Assembly: GCF_003171655.1 (NCBI RefSeq)
Contig: NZ_QFZL01000007.1
Coordinates: forward strand, 62,001-126,000
Direction: 5' to 3'
DNA from: Stakelama portus
Lineage (GTDB): Bacteria > Pseudomonadota > Alphaproteobacteria > Sphingomonadales > Sphingomonadaceae
DNA length: 64,000 nucleotides
Positions 26,834-35,844 of the stretch are shown here, in pieces. Made by a program: the position numbers and the translations under genes. Positions within the stretch are counted from its first letter, which is position 1; every line of letters begins with the position of its first letter. The notes under the pieces are model-generated. The model saw only the letters and a program-made list of their open reading frames with translations, was not told where the DNA came from and ran no database searches.

Positions 26834-27292
26834 ATGCGTCCGATCCTGGCCCCCCTCGCCGCCCTTATATTGATGCTCCCCGGATGCCAGCAACAGGCAA
26901 CCGAACTGCAGGTAACCGATGCGTGGGTGAAACTGCCCGCCGTCTCCGAAAATCCGGGTGCGGCCTATTTCACCATCACCGGCGGCGGCGAAGATGCCAC
27001 GCTGGTCGGCGTCACTGCCCCCTTCGCCGTGCGCGCGGAAATGCATGAAAGCATGAAGATGGACGGCCAGATGGCCAATATGATGACGATGAAGCCGATC
27101 ACCGAGGTGCAGGTTCCCGCGGGGGAGACCGTCACGTTCGCACCGGGCGGGAAACATGTCATGGTCTATGACATCGCTCCCGAAGTGAAATCGGGCGACA
27201 CCGTCCCGCTGCGCCTCAGTTTCGCCGGGCGCGATCCGATCGAGGTTCAGGCCAAGGTGCTGGCGGCGGGCGATCCGGCGCCGCAACCCTGA
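26834..27292 (+). CDS. PCu(A)C-type periplasmic copper chaperone lipoprotein
   Basis: ATG 26834 (ggag 11 bases upstream) is preferred to TTG 26825. The N-terminus MRPILAPLAALILMLPGC is a lipoprotein signal. The 152-residue product has the PCuAC fold and its copper-binding set: MHESMKMDGQMANMMTMKP, with a histidine and several methionines, then GKHVMVYDI with a second His and Met. PCu(A)C delivers Cu(I) to the CuA/CuB sites of cytochrome oxidases. It is divergent from dnaK and runs into the next gene with a 5-base gap. Confidence 0.9.
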   Translation: MRPILAPLAALILMLPGCQQQATELQVTDAWVKLPAVSENPGAAYFTITGGGEDATLVGVTAPFAVRAEMHESMKMDGQMANMMTMKPITEVQVPAGETVTFAPGGKHVMVYDIAPEVKSGDTVPLRLSFAGRDPIEVQAKVLAAGDPAPQP

Positions 27293-27297
27293 ACGCC

Positions 27298-27768
27298 ATG
27301 GGGCGGGCGAAACGCAGATCCGAACGCCGCGCGCTGACGCCCGGCGAGATCGCGCTCGCCCGCTCGATATTCGGCGACGCGATCGACTATGACCGCGCAA
27401 AAATCATCAATCGCAAATGGGCGTTCTTTCAGCCGAAGAACGTCACCATGGCGCCGCTCGGCACGATCCACTTCAACCCGGCAAGCGGCCTGTATCGCGA
27501 CGATTTCAGCGATGCGCCGCTGTATCTGCAGGGATTGTTCATCCACGAAATGGTGCATGTCTGGCAGCATCAGCAGGGCATGTTCCTGCCGATCGCGCGC
27601 CATCCCTTTTGCCGCTACGACTACAGCATCGATCCGGGCCGGCCCTTTGAGCGCTATGGGATCGAGCAACAGGCCGAAATCGTCCGCCACGCCTTTCTGA
27701 AGCGACGCGGGGCTGCCGTACCGGACAAACATTCGTACGCCGATCAAGAAGTCACGCTGCCATTTTAA
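27298..27768 (+). CDS. HExxH-type Vgr-related / metallopeptidase-like protein
   Basis: A 156-residue cytosolic-looking protein with no signal peptide. FIHEMVHVWQHQQG (about residues 80-93) is an HExxH zinc motif, and RYGIEQQAEIVRHAF supplies a later Glu that could be the third ligand. Related small proteins are annotated as Rhs/Vgr-associated, but there is no Rhs or Vgr gene nearby. Its start, five bases after the copper chaperone stop, suggests cotranscription. Peptidase activity is inference. Confidence 0.75.
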   Translation: MGRAKRRSERRALTPGEIALARSIFGDAIDYDRAKIINRKWAFFQPKNVTMAPLGTIHFNPASGLYRDDFSDAPLYLQGLFIHEMVHVWQHQQGMFLPIARHPFCRYDYSIDPGRPFERYGIEQQAEIVRHAFLKRRGAAVPDKHSYADQEVTLPF

Positions 27769-27879
27769 CTCTGCCTATTTGAAGATACCTGGCGCGGCAT
27801 ATTGATTTTACTTATTTCATCTTGACTGCAACCCGCCCCTCGGAGAACACAAGGACCGACTCTGGGGGGAATCACAAAA

Positions 27880-29685
27880 ATGCGGATATTGGTGCGTTCG
27901 GCCTTGCTGTCGGCAATCGTCATGCTTGCGGCCTGCAGCGGTGGAAGCGGCGGCGGAGGAGGCGGCGGCACAGGCAGCACGCCAAATCCACCTGCACCCG
28001 GCCCATCGCCTACAAACACGTCCCTGACCGGAGCTTTGGTCTCCGAAAACTTCACGAACGACGCCTCGCACGCCAGTGCCAGATTTAACGGCGTGACAGT
28101 GTTGGAAACCGCTGCCGAATCCGAAACCCTGACCTTCCGTTATGACGCAAGTTCGGGGAGCTACACGGTCAGCCAGGGTTCCCGTAGCCAAACCTTTCGA
28201 TCGCAGGACCGCACCGCAATAACAGGCCAGCTGAGCATTTATCAGCGGACGAGCGGCAACACGACCGACACCCTCTCCATTACGCGTCCAGGCAATAGCG
28301 ACACACGCTACACCTATGTCGGTGGTGGGTTTTGGGAGCGCGCTGTTCAGGGCTCGAACAGCGTCACAGGGAGCATTGACGCCTTCACCTATGGTGTCGA
28401 AACCCCGGACGCGGCCCTCCCGCGCTCCGGGAGCGCGGGCTTTGACGTTACCCTGCTGGGCATTGTCGCAACTCCAGGCGAAAATGAAGCGATCGCAGCG
28501 AGCGGGACAGGGTCGCTGATCGTCGACTTTGCCAGTGGCCATATCGATACCAACGGCAACATGATCTTTACGCGCCCTTCGACAGGCAGCATTTTCTCAA
28601 GCGGCTATTGGAATGGTTCGGGAACAGTTTCGTCAAATGCGAATCTATTCGGCGGCACGATGACAGTGCTGGGATTTGGGCGGCTGGACGGCGGTTTCAA
28701 AGGCCGATTTTATGGCCCAGGCAGCGAAGAAGTCGGAGCCGCTTTTTGGGGTCGAAACAATAGCGACGGCTCGGTGATTTCTGGCACCTTGCTGGGTCGG
28801 CTCGATCCGGATGCAGTCACGCTGAACAGGCTGGCCGAACTGGACAGCGACACGCAGTTCATCGTCCCCGGCAGCGCCGTAAGCTATGAGCTTGATGCCG
28901 CCGGTAATATCGTGGCCTCAGGCGCCGACAGGCATTTTCAGAGTTTCGAGGGGAGCACAGCCCAGATCGACTTCACAGCGGCAACCAATAGCTATGCAGT
29001 CAAGAACCAGAGCGCAGGCAGCTGGGATAATCCTAGCCCGAACTACATCGAACTGAGCTTCGACGATAGCGATCGTCTGGCGACGCAATCTGACGCTCGG
29101 TTCACCAGTTATCGTCAGACCTTGTCCGATGGTTCGGTGGCAGATATTCGGCTCTATAAGCCGGATGACACCAATCCGGAGCTGGCCCTCAGCTATACGA
29201 GTTTCATTGAGATAAATCTCACCACGCCTCCGGAAGCGAACGGCAATATTACCCATCGGGAAAGCTACGTTCCCTTTGGGCTGCGGACACCTCAGGATCA
29301 GGTCCCCCATGTAGGCACGGCGACCTATTCGGGTGTGGTATACGGCACCGGCCTCACCTATCGGCCGGACCAATCCGGACCCAACACGCTTTACACCCTC
29401 TCTGGCACATCGCTGCTGACAATCGATTTCGCTGCGGTCATCAACAGTCTGCAGTTATCGATCACGGGCGTCGACACCGGCGGCAACAACACCGATTTTG
29501 GAACATTCGCCTTCAACATTCAGAACAGCAATGGCGAACTCAATGGGTCGGGGGATCAACGAACCTTCTCGGGCTTCCTCTTCGGCCCTGCCGCGGAGGA
29601 ATTCGGTGGGACGTTCAAGATCCGCGACATTGACGGAGATGTGTGGGGCGAGTTGACCGGCGTCACCGTCGGAAAGCAAAACTGA
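27880..29685 (+). CDS. TbpB-like surface lipoprotein (Slam substrate candidate)
   Basis: A 601-residue lipoprotein: MRILVRSALLSAIVMLAACSGG with lipobox LAAC, then a long Gly-rich, Pro-rich linker that would hold it off the membrane. It carries two copies of the TbpB beta-barrel signature: GRFYGPGSEEVGAAFW near residue 278 and GFLFGPAAEEFGGTF near residue 568, as in the N and C lobes of transferrin-binding protein B. Such lipoproteins bind host or environmental iron, heme or other ligands at the cell surface. The ligand is unknown and no TonB receptor is adjacent. The Slam-type gene starts five bases after its stop, so they form a pair. Base composition is less GC-rich than the neighbours. Confidence 0.85.
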   Translation: MRILVRSALLSAIVMLAACSGGSGGGGGGGTGSTPNPPAPGPSPTNTSLTGALVSENFTNDASHASARFNGVTVLETAAESETLTFRYDASSGSYTVSQGSRSQTFRSQDRTAITGQLSIYQRTSGNTTDTLSITRPGNSDTRYTYVGGGFWERAVQGSNSVTGSIDAFTYGVETPDAALPRSGSAGFDVTLLGIVATPGENEAIAASGTGSLIVDFASGHIDTNGNMIFTRPSTGSIFSSGYWNGSGTVSSNANLFGGTMTVLGFGRLDGGFKGRFYGPGSEEVGAAFWGRNNSDGSVISGTLLGRLDPDAVTLNRLAELDSDTQFIVPGSAVSYELDAAGNIVASGADRHFQSFEGSTAQIDFTAATNSYAVKNQSAGSWDNPSPNYIELSFDDSDRLATQSDARFTSYRQTLSDGSVADIRLYKPDDTNPELALSYTSFIEINLTTPPEANGNITHRESYVPFGLRTPQDQVPHVGTATYSGVVYGTGLTYRPDQSGPNTLYTLSGTSLLTIDFAAVINSLQLSITGVDTGGNNTDFGTFAFNIQNSNGELNGSGDQRTFSGFLFGPAAEEFGGTFKIRDIDGDVWGELTGVTVGKQN

Positions 29686-29690
29686 CAGGG

Positions 29691-31010
29691 GTGACGACCG
29701 TTAAACTGGCGGCGGCAGCGCTGACGCTGGTAGTGGCCCCGGCCACTGCCAGCGCGCAGAATTCGCGTAACAATGTCCATCTGTCGCCGACCGAAATGTT
29801 CGCGCTGGCACAGCAGGCGGAACAGCGGGGCGACGATGCACTGGCGGCGACATTATATGAGGCGCTCACCAGTGATCCCGACCCCGAATTGCGCGCCGAA
29901 GCGCGCTTTCGCCACGCAAGGCTGCTGATCCGGCAGCACCGGCTTTCCGAAGCGGCGGTGCTGCTCCGTGCGCTGCTCGACGAAAAGCCCGATGCCCAGC
30001 GCGTGCGGATCGAGCTGGCTGCGGTGCTGGTGCAATTGGGTGACGAAGCGGGTGCCCGACGCGAATTGCGCCAGGCGCAGGCGGGTGAGCTGCCCCCGGA
30101 AGTAGCCCAGGCCGTCGACCAGTTCGCCAACGCGCTGCGATCGCGCAAACCCTTTGGCGCAAGTATCGAAGTCGCGCTGGTGCCCGACACCAATATCAAC
30201 CGCGCCACCGATTCGGCGACGCTCGATACGATTATCGCCCCGCTCGAGCTGTCCGACGATGCACGCCAGACGTCCGGCATCGGCGCGCGCGTGGCGGGAC
30301 AGGCCTATCTGCGCACTCCGATCGGCAGCAAATTGTCGCTCGTCCCCCGCCTGTCGGGTCAGGGCGAATTCTATCGCAAGGCACAGTTCAACGATATTTC
30401 CGCCTCCGGCCTGATCGGTGTCGAATGGGCACCGGGGCGCGAGCGCTTTGTGCTGTCGGGCGGCGGCACCTATCGCTGGTTCGGCGGCGATCCCTATGCA
30501 ACGACGCTGTCGGCCCGGATCGACTGGCGGCACCCGATCGGGCGGCGGGCGCAGCTTTCGGTCGGGGCGACGGCTGCGCGCACCGATTATCGCGCCAACG
30601 ACTTGCAGGACGGCATGTTGTGGAACGCCGATATCGGAGTGGAACGCGCGCTGACATCGAATTCGGGCGCGTCGATCACGCTGAGCGGCACCCGCCAGAC
30701 GGCGCAGGATCCCGGCTATTCCAACGCCGCAGGCGGGGCGTCCCTCCTCTATTACCGGCAGGTCGGACGCACGACATTGTTCGCCTCAGCGCTGGCCAGG
30801 CGACTTGAGGCCGATGCCCGGCTGTTCCTCTATCCCGAACGCCGACGCGACTGGCTGTTGCGCGCCGGGCTCGGCGCGACGCTGCGGAGCCTTACCGTCC
30901 GCCAGTTCGCGCCGGTCGTCCGCGTCGAATATGAGCGCAATTTCTCGACCGTCGGCATTTACGACTATCGGCGCGTTGCCGTGACATTGGGCGTTACCCG
31001 CGCGTTCTGA
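29691..31010 (+). CDS. Slam-type outer-membrane surface lipoprotein translocon
   Basis: The frame is open from 29643, but GTG 29691 opens a signal peptide (MTTVKLAAAALTLVVAPATASAQ) and avoids overlap with the lipoprotein gene. The 439-residue product has an N-terminal TPR-like helical region (TEMFALAQQAEQRGDDALAA...LTSDPDPELRAEARFRHARLL, about residues 30-140). A C-terminal beta-barrel with alternating aromatic strands follows and ends in a terminal Phe (VAVTLGVTRAF), the signal for Bam insertion. This matches Slam/DUF560 proteins, which display TbpB-like lipoproteins on the surface. Confidence 0.85.
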   Translation: MTTVKLAAAALTLVVAPATASAQNSRNNVHLSPTEMFALAQQAEQRGDDALAATLYEALTSDPDPELRAEARFRHARLLIRQHRLSEAAVLLRALLDEKPDAQRVRIELAAVLVQLGDEAGARRELRQAQAGELPPEVAQAVDQFANALRSRKPFGASIEVALVPDTNINRATDSATLDTIIAPLELSDDARQTSGIGARVAGQAYLRTPIGSKLSLVPRLSGQGEFYRKAQFNDISASGLIGVEWAPGRERFVLSGGGTYRWFGGDPYATTLSARIDWRHPIGRRAQLSVGATAARTDYRANDLQDGMLWNADIGVERALTSNSGASITLSGTRQTAQDPGYSNAAGGASLLYYRQVGRTTLFASALARRLEADARLFLYPERRRDWLLRAGLGATLRSLTVRQFAPVVRVEYERNFSTVGIYDYRRVAVTLGVTRAF

Positions 31011-31032
31011 GCGGGCGCGCAAGCGCCGAGCA

Positions 31033-31058
31033 GCCGCCACGCCTTGCCGGGTGGCGGC
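31033..31058. terminator. hairpin between the Slam gene and the convergent lipoprotein gene
   Basis: GCCGCCAC (31033-31040) pairs with GTGGCGGC (31051-31058) around a 10-base loop, between two convergent genes. There is no clear T-run, so it may act with Rho or only protect 3' ends. Confidence 0.45.
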
Positions 31059-31110
31059 ATGGTGCGCCACCCGGAACAGGACCGGCCGGCCTTAATCGGC
31101 CCGCCGCCGT

Positions 31111-32898
31111 TCAATCGTCGCTTTGCTGCACCTCGCGTCCCGGCCGTTCCGCGCGCAGTCGGGACGGACGCGGCTGCGGCGTCGCGCTGGGTGACGGCGC
31201 CGGCGTTGGGGTGACTGTGGGCGCGGGACGCGGCGCAGGCGCGGGACGCGGCGCCGGACGCTGGACCGGAGCGGGTCGCGGCGGCGCTGGCCGTGAAACC
31301 GGCGCCGGGGCGGGCGCAGGCTGGGGCGCCGGGCGCTGCACGGGCACCGGACGCTGCACCGGCGCTGGCCGTTCTACCGGCACGGGACGCTGGATAGGCT
31401 GGGGTTCGGGCCGAGGCGGAACCGGGCGCTGCACCGGGGCCGGACGCTCGACGGGCGCGGGCCGCTGAACCGGCGTCGGTCGCTCGACCGGTGCCGGGCG
31501 TTCCGGACGCGGCGCGGGGGCAGGGCGTGGCGCGGGCTGTTGCACAGGCTGCGGCGCGGGCCGTGGACGCTCAGTACGCGGTACAGGGGCCGGCTGCGGG
31601 TGCGGCGTTTCCATGCCGGGCCGGGGCACGGTCGGGTCCCGGCGCGGCCTGCCATCGTCGCGCGGACGCCGGCTGCCGCCCGGAGAAGGCCGGTCAACCT
31701 GCGCAGGATCGCCTGTCGGCGGCGTGGGGCGCGGCGCGGGAGCGGGCGCTGGTTGCGGTTGCGGAGCCGGGTGCGGCGTTTCCATGCCCGGCCGGGGCAC
31801 GGTCGGGTCCCGGGGCGGCCTGCCATCGTCGCGCGGACGCCGGCTGCCGCCCGGCGCGGGATTGTCGATCTGGACCGGATCGACCGACGGAGGGGTCGGT
31901 CGCGGCTGCGGCACATGCTGTTGCGGCGGGGTGGGCCGATCCGGACGGCCAGCGCCATCGCCGCGACCGGGTCTGTCGGGACGACCGGGCCCATCGGGCC
32001 TGCCCGGCCCGCTATTGCTTCCGCTGCCGTCGCCACGGCCAGGACCATCATGGCCGCCGGGACGGCCATGGCCCGGGCCATCGCCCCGCCCGGGGCGACC
32101 GGGCCGGTCCGGGCGACCCGGACGATCGGGGCGATCCGGCCGCCCGGCATGACCCGGCGGCGGTCCTTGCCGCCCGCCTTCGCGCCAACGCCGCCAGCGT
32201 TCCGAATCCTCATGCCGCCGCCGCCGCTCGCGGTCGAAGCGGTCGCGATGGCCCGAGGGCCGCGTTTCGCGATACCGCACCCAGCCAGGCTGATACTGCC
32301 AGCCCGAATCCCATTCGGTGCGCAGCGTCGCCAGGAACACGCTGAACTGCGCCCAGCTGTCATAGCTCGGCTCCGCCCAGCCGCTATAGCCGCCGCCACC
32401 GTTCAGCAAATAGGCGATACGCTGCCCGCGATCGAGATCGCCATAGGCCAGCGAACGCAGCGACATCGCCTCGGCCGGCGACAACATGCGGCCATAGCCG
32501 TCATAGACCGCGACCGGCGATCCGCCGTCATAGGCAAAGGTGTAATTCAGATCGCGGATCAGGAACGGCGCCGCTGCGTCGGGATCGAAGAAATAGCTGC
32601 GCACCCCGCCATCGACCGGTTCGACGACCATCCAATATCCGTCATCGGTCTGCCACGCCCAGGGGCTGCTCGCGTCGAAATCAAAGCTGAAATCGGGGGG
32701 GGCGTCGCCAATCGCGTCGGCCAGCGCATCGGCACGGTCGATCCATGCATAGCCATCATAACCGACATCCATCAGCCATGGCTGCGGCGCAGAGGAATAG
32801 CTCGCGCTATAGCTTGTCGTCGTAACATCGGCGCACCCGGCCAGCGCCAGTGCCGCCGTCATCGTGCCGGTGAAAATCGCCAGTCGCTTCGCTGTCAT
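31111..32898 (-). CDS. large Pro/Arg/Gly-rich lipoprotein
   Basis: ATG 32898 has gaggatg just upstream and opens a lipoprotein signal (MTAKRLAIFTGTMTAALALAGC). The first 200 mature residues are a folded, Asp/Tyr/Trp-rich domain (WAWQTDDGYWMVVEPVDGG, FFDPDAAAPFLIRDL). Then come a basic RDRFDRERRRRHEDSERWRR stretch, a PDRPGRPDRPG tract, and about 250 residues of Pro-Ala-Pro and PVQRPAPVERP repeats. Two nearly identical 84-base blocks recur within it. The tail could span or bind peptidoglycan as a disordered linker. Function unknown. Confidence 0.75.
   Translation of the reverse strand: MTAKRLAIFTGTMTAALALAGCADVTTTSYSASYSSAPQPWLMDVGYDGYAWIDRADALADAIGDAPPDFSFDFDASSPWAWQTDDGYWMVVEPVDGGVRSYFFDPDAAAPFLIRDLNYTFAYDGGSPVAVYDGYGRMLSPAEAMSLRSLAYGDLDRGQRIAYLLNGGGGYSGWAEPSYDSWAQFSVFLATLRTEWDSGWQYQPGWVRYRETRPSGHRDRFDRERRRRHEDSERWRRWREGGRQGPPPGHAGRPDRPDRPGRPDRPGRPGRGDGPGHGRPGGHDGPGRGDGSGSNSGPGRPDGPGRPDRPGRGDGAGRPDRPTPPQQHVPQPRPTPPSVDPVQIDNPAPGGSRRPRDDGRPPRDPTVPRPGMETPHPAPQPQPAPAPAPRPTPPTGDPAQVDRPSPGGSRRPRDDGRPRRDPTVPRPGMETPHPQPAPVPRTERPRPAPQPVQQPAPRPAPAPRPERPAPVERPTPVQRPAPVERPAPVQRPVPPRPEPQPIQRPVPVERPAPVQRPVPVQRPAPQPAPAPAPVSRPAPPRPAPVQRPAPRPAPAPRPAPTVTPTPAPSPSATPQPRPSRLRAERPGREVQQSDD
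31600..31855. repeat. 84-base direct repeat inside the Pro-rich lipoprotein gene
   Basis: Blocks of about 84 bases starting at 31601 and 31772 are almost identical (both contain tgcggcgtttccatgcc and cggacgccggctgccgccc). They encode two copies of GGSRRPRDDGRPxRDPTVPR followed by PGMETPHP. The 171-base period keeps the reading frame, so repeat number can change without breaking the gene. Confidence 0.8.
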
Positions 32899-33015
32899 CC
32901 GAACATCCTCCCCCCGATTGTGTATCACACAAAGGGCGCGTTCCTTGCTGAATGCAGGATTAGCGGCTCAGATCGTGCGGAAAAGAGCGTAACGGCATTT
33001 GTAACCCCGCTGAAA

Positions 33016-33660
33016 CTACCAGCGCAGCAGGCGCGGCATCGCCAGCCATCCCAGCAGTCCCGCAAGTGCCACCGGCACGACATGCCAGATGCCGAGATGC
33101 TCGATCGTGAATTCACGACAGAACAGCCCCGCGGCGACGGTCCCCAGCGCGCCTGCCGCAATCCCCGCATGCAATCCCGCGCGGCGCGGCGACACCGGCG
33201 CACCGCGCCGCAGCCACAGCGTCAGGACGATGCCGACCAGCAACGACGCCACAATGCCGCTCACTGCGCAATGCAGGCCTTCGGGAAGCGCCGCCGTGCC
33301 CTCCTCCAGCCAGCTGCCGAACAGCGATATGCCCGCCGCGATCGGCAGCACGCCCGCCATCGCCACTGCCCAGCGCGTGCCTTCATGGCGCGCACCGACG
33401 CGCGGGCTGGCCATCGCGACGCTGCTGACCGCCGCGGCCAGCCCCAGCAGGAACAACAGCCCGTTGGTGAGCAGATAAAGCACCGGCATCCGCCCGACGG
33501 CGATCGGTGCGGGCGGCCCGGCGAGCAGGAGCAGGAGGAGCCCCGTAACGACGAACGCCGCCAGCACCAGCGCCATGCCGGTGCGTGCACGCATCCGCCG
33601 CACCGGCGTGCAATCGGCGACCATCGCTTCGATCAGCGGGCTGGCGGTATCGCGGTTCAT
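33016..33660 (-). CDS. nrsF: NrsF-family (DUF1109) anti-sigma factor
   Basis: A 214-residue inner-membrane protein with about six helices. Its conserved cysteine and histidine positions (LHCAVSG, LFCREFTIEHLGIWH) match NrsF/DUF1109 proteins. These hold their ECF sigma factor at the membrane and release it on metal or oxidative stress, as in Caulobacter SigF-NrsF. The ATG overlaps the sigma gene's last codons by four bases, so the two are translated together. Confidence 0.87.
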   Translation of the reverse strand: MNRDTASPLIEAMVADCTPVRRMRARTGMALVLAAFVVTGLLLLLLAGPPAPIAVGRMPVLYLLTNGLLFLLGLAAAVSSVAMASPRVGARHEGTRWAVAMAGVLPIAAGISLFGSWLEEGTAALPEGLHCAVSGIVASLLVGIVLTLWLRRGAPVSPRRAGLHAGIAAGALGTVAAGLFCREFTIEHLGIWHVVPVALAGLLGWLAMPRLLRW

Positions 33661-34187
33661 TCGGCCTTCTCGATCAATGCGGCGAGCCGTTTCAGCCCGC
33701 GATGGATGTTCACCTTGACTGCCGACTCGCTCTGTCCCGATCGCTGCGCGGCCTCGGCGACGGTCAGCCCTTCGATCTTGACCAGTTCGATCGCCCGCGC
33801 CTGTTTCTTCGGCACCTGCCCGAACAGCCGCTCCAGGCTGACGCGCGCCATCACCGCTTCCTCGTCGCTATCCTGTGGGGCGTCATAGTCGTCCAGCGCC
33901 GCTGCTTCGCTGCGATAGGCGCGGCGCAGATGATCGACCCAGCGATAGCGCGCGATCGCGGCGAGCCAGGGCAGGAACGGGCGCGCGGGATCATAGGTGG
34001 CACGCTTGGCATGCACCGCCATCAGCACTTCCTGGACCAGATCGTCGCGCTGGCCCGGCGGCACGCGGCGATGGAAATAGCGTTCCAGCCAGCGCTGCGC
34101 CGCGACCAGCAGCGTGCGATACGCCGCCCGGTCGCCACGCTGCGCCGCCGCCATCAGCTGGCCGAGCATTTCGCCGTCGGCGATCAT
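33657..34187 (-). CDS. ECF RNA polymerase sigma factor
   Basis: The start is taken at ATG 34187 (MIADGEMLGQLMAAAQRGDR). Upstream Met codons give an Arg/Gly-rich extension that is unlikely to be translated. The 176-residue product has sigma region 2 (DDLVQEVLMAVHAKRATYDP, WLAAIARYRWVDHLRR) and region 4 (GLTVAEAAQRSGQSESAVKVNIHRGLKRLA). It pairs with the overlapping NrsF-type anti-sigma gene. Likely role: response to metal or oxidative stress. The regulon cannot be read from this window. Confidence 0.9.
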   Translation of the reverse strand: MIADGEMLGQLMAAAQRGDRAAYRTLLVAAQRWLERYFHRRVPPGQRDDLVQEVLMAVHAKRATYDPARPFLPWLAAIARYRWVDHLRRAYRSEAAALDDYDAPQDSDEEAVMARVSLERLFGQVPKKQARAIELVKIEGLTVAEAAQRSGQSESAVKVNIHRGLKRLAALIEKAE

Positions 34188-34347
34188 CGGCGCGCGCGCC
34201 GCACCCGACCGGCCAGGGCCGATCCGATCGCAAATCCGCATCGCGCATTGATGTCCCGCACGTCCATGCCCCCGGGTTCGCAATACCGGGCGGCAAGGTT
34301 ACAGCATCGCCGGCATCGCGCGAAGCCGCATGCGGCGACGGGCCGGC

Positions 34348-34872
34348 TCAGGCGTTCTCGCGCGGTGCCGGGATCGCTCCGGCCAGATAGTCCATCTTGC
34401 CCAGCGGCACGCCCTGCTGACGCAAAATCGCATAGGCCATGGTGATGTGGAAAAAGAAATTGGGCATCGCAAAGCCCAGCACATAATCGCGCGCGGCAAA
34501 TGCGATTTCGCGCCCGCCCGCCTTCAGCGTCACGATATCGCCATCGCGCCCGTCGAAATCCTCGCGCTTCGCCTGGGCGAGCAGCGCCAGCGTCGCGTCG
34601 ATCCGCGCCGCCAGTTCGGCGAAGCTCGCCTCATTATCCTCCATCGGCGCATTGGCGAGCCCGCCGACGCGCACCGCAACGAACTTGGCCGAATCGCTGG
34701 CCAGCTGCACCTGCGCGGCCAGCGGTCGCATATCCTCGATCAGCCGCGCTTCGATCAGTTCGCTTTCCGGCCGCCCCTGCGCCACGACATGCGCGCGCCC
34801 CTTTTCCAGAAACGCCTTCATATTGGTCAGCGCCCGCTCGAATTGCGGGATCGACACGTCATAGAGATTCAT
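34348..34872 (-). CDS. DUF1993 family protein
   Basis: A 174-residue helical protein starting at ATG 34872, with gaaggg seven bases upstream; the longer GTG 34887 start would overlap that RBS. DUF1993 features include LYDVSIPQFERALTNMKAFL at the N-terminus, then RPLAAQVQLASDSAK and the C-terminal FAMPNFFFHITMAYAILRQQGVPLGKMDYL. The fold resembles DinB four-helix proteins. The histidine in FFFHITMAY may bind metal. No function is established. Confidence 0.88.
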   Translation of the reverse strand: MNLYDVSIPQFERALTNMKAFLEKGRAHVVAQGRPESELIEARLIEDMRPLAAQVQLASDSAKFVAVRVGGLANAPMEDNEASFAELAARIDATLALLAQAKREDFDGRDGDIVTLKAGGREIAFAARDYVLGFAMPNFFFHITMAYAILRQQGVPLGKMDYLAGAIPAPRENA

Positions 34873-34941
34873 GGGGATGCCCTTCACTGGTTCCCCGCGC
34901 AGATGGGAGGGGGACCCGCCCCCGGCAAGAGCGTCGCGCAG

Positions 34942-35844
34942 TCAGATTTCGGCGAAGAACTCCGGCAGCACATCCACTTCCTCGCGCACCACCTGACGCA
35001 CCCGCACGCCTAGGCCACGTTCGCGCAGTAATTCGCACAGCGCTTCACCGTCGATCAGGTCGATCGCAGGCGCCCCGTCGCGCGTTGCTTCCTTGCGCGC
35101 ATCGGCGGTGAAGGTGCCAGTGGTGATGATCAGCCCCTTGTCAGCGCGCCCCTGCATCGCCCCGCGAAAATCGCGCACGGTGGAGGACGGCACCGAACCC
35201 GCATAGCGTTTGCACTGGAACAGCACCTGAAAGCTGATCAGATTCATCCGCAGCACGCCCGATCCGTCAATCCCGCCATCGCCCGACTTGCCGGTGACTT
35301 CGACGCGCACGAAACCGCTTTCCCGCAACAATCGCTGTGCCAGCCGCTCAAACGCCGCCGGGTCCATCGTCCGAAGCGTGGCAAGGAGCGCGTCGCGCCA
35401 GTCAAGCGCGGCTTCTTCTGCCTCATCTTCGTTCGGGTCAGCCGTTTCCTCGCCGATCAGCAGACCGGTGTCCTGAGCCAGCGCCTTTCGCTCGGCCAGC
35501 TGTTGCGCGCGGCGTTCCGCCTTTGCCACGCGAATCCGCCCACGAACCACGTCGAGCGGCAGTTCGATCGCCTCCCGTCCCGCTTCGGTCAGCACCCACA
35601 CGCCGCGCGATTCATTGGTCACGAAATCGGGAAACTTCAGGTAGCTGCGCGCCCACGACATCTTGTCGGTGATCACATTGTCGCCGCTAGTGTCATAGGT
35701 GACGTCAAGCTGTTCCTGCGTAAAGCCGAACCGCTCGATCAGCTTCTCCTCGATCTCCTCGATCGACGCCGAGCCGCCCAGATCGCGCAGCACTTCCAGC
35801 GTCGGCAGATAGAAATCATCCTTGCGGATATCGAGCGCGTTCAT
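34942..35844 (-). CDS. mrr: Mrr-like restriction endonuclease
   Basis: A 300-residue protein with an N-terminal Mrr winged-helix domain (YLPTLEVLRDLGGSASIEEIEEKLIERF) and a C-terminal PD-(D/E)xK-type Mrr catalytic domain (VEVTGKSGDGGIDGSG, with its Asp, then FQVLFQCKRY, the QxK element, near residues 185-211). Mrr enzymes cut methylated DNA. Its ATG overlaps the stop of the large methyltransferase gene (ATGA), so the two are made together. It could be a second nuclease of that system, or a safeguard that cuts foreign methylated DNA. Confidence 0.9.
   Translation of the reverse strand: MNALDIRKDDFYLPTLEVLRDLGGSASIEEIEEKLIERFGFTQEQLDVTYDTSGDNVITDKMSWARSYLKFPDFVTNESRGVWVLTEAGREAIELPLDVVRGRIRVAKAERRAQQLAERKALAQDTGLLIGEETADPNEDEAEEAALDWRDALLATLRTMDPAAFERLAQRLLRESGFVRVEVTGKSGDGGIDGSGVLRMNLISFQVLFQCKRYAGSVPSSTVRDFRGAMQGRADKGLIITTGTFTADARKEATRDGAPAIDLIDGEALCELLRERGLGVRVRQVVREEVDVLPEFFAEI

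Noticed and set aside
27769..27879. Fur-box search upstream of the TbpB-like gene
   Set aside because: The region is AT-rich but shows no match to the palindrome found at the other iron genes.
31111..32898. CRISPR-like appearance of regular repeats
   Set aside because: The repeats are in-frame codons for Pro/Arg units with variable spacing, without unique spacers or cas genes.
31540..33888. 782-codon plus-strand frame opposite the Pro-rich lipoprotein and anti-sigma genes
   Set aside because: It spans two well-supported minus-strand genes, and its Arg/Ala-rich content mirrors the repetitive DNA.
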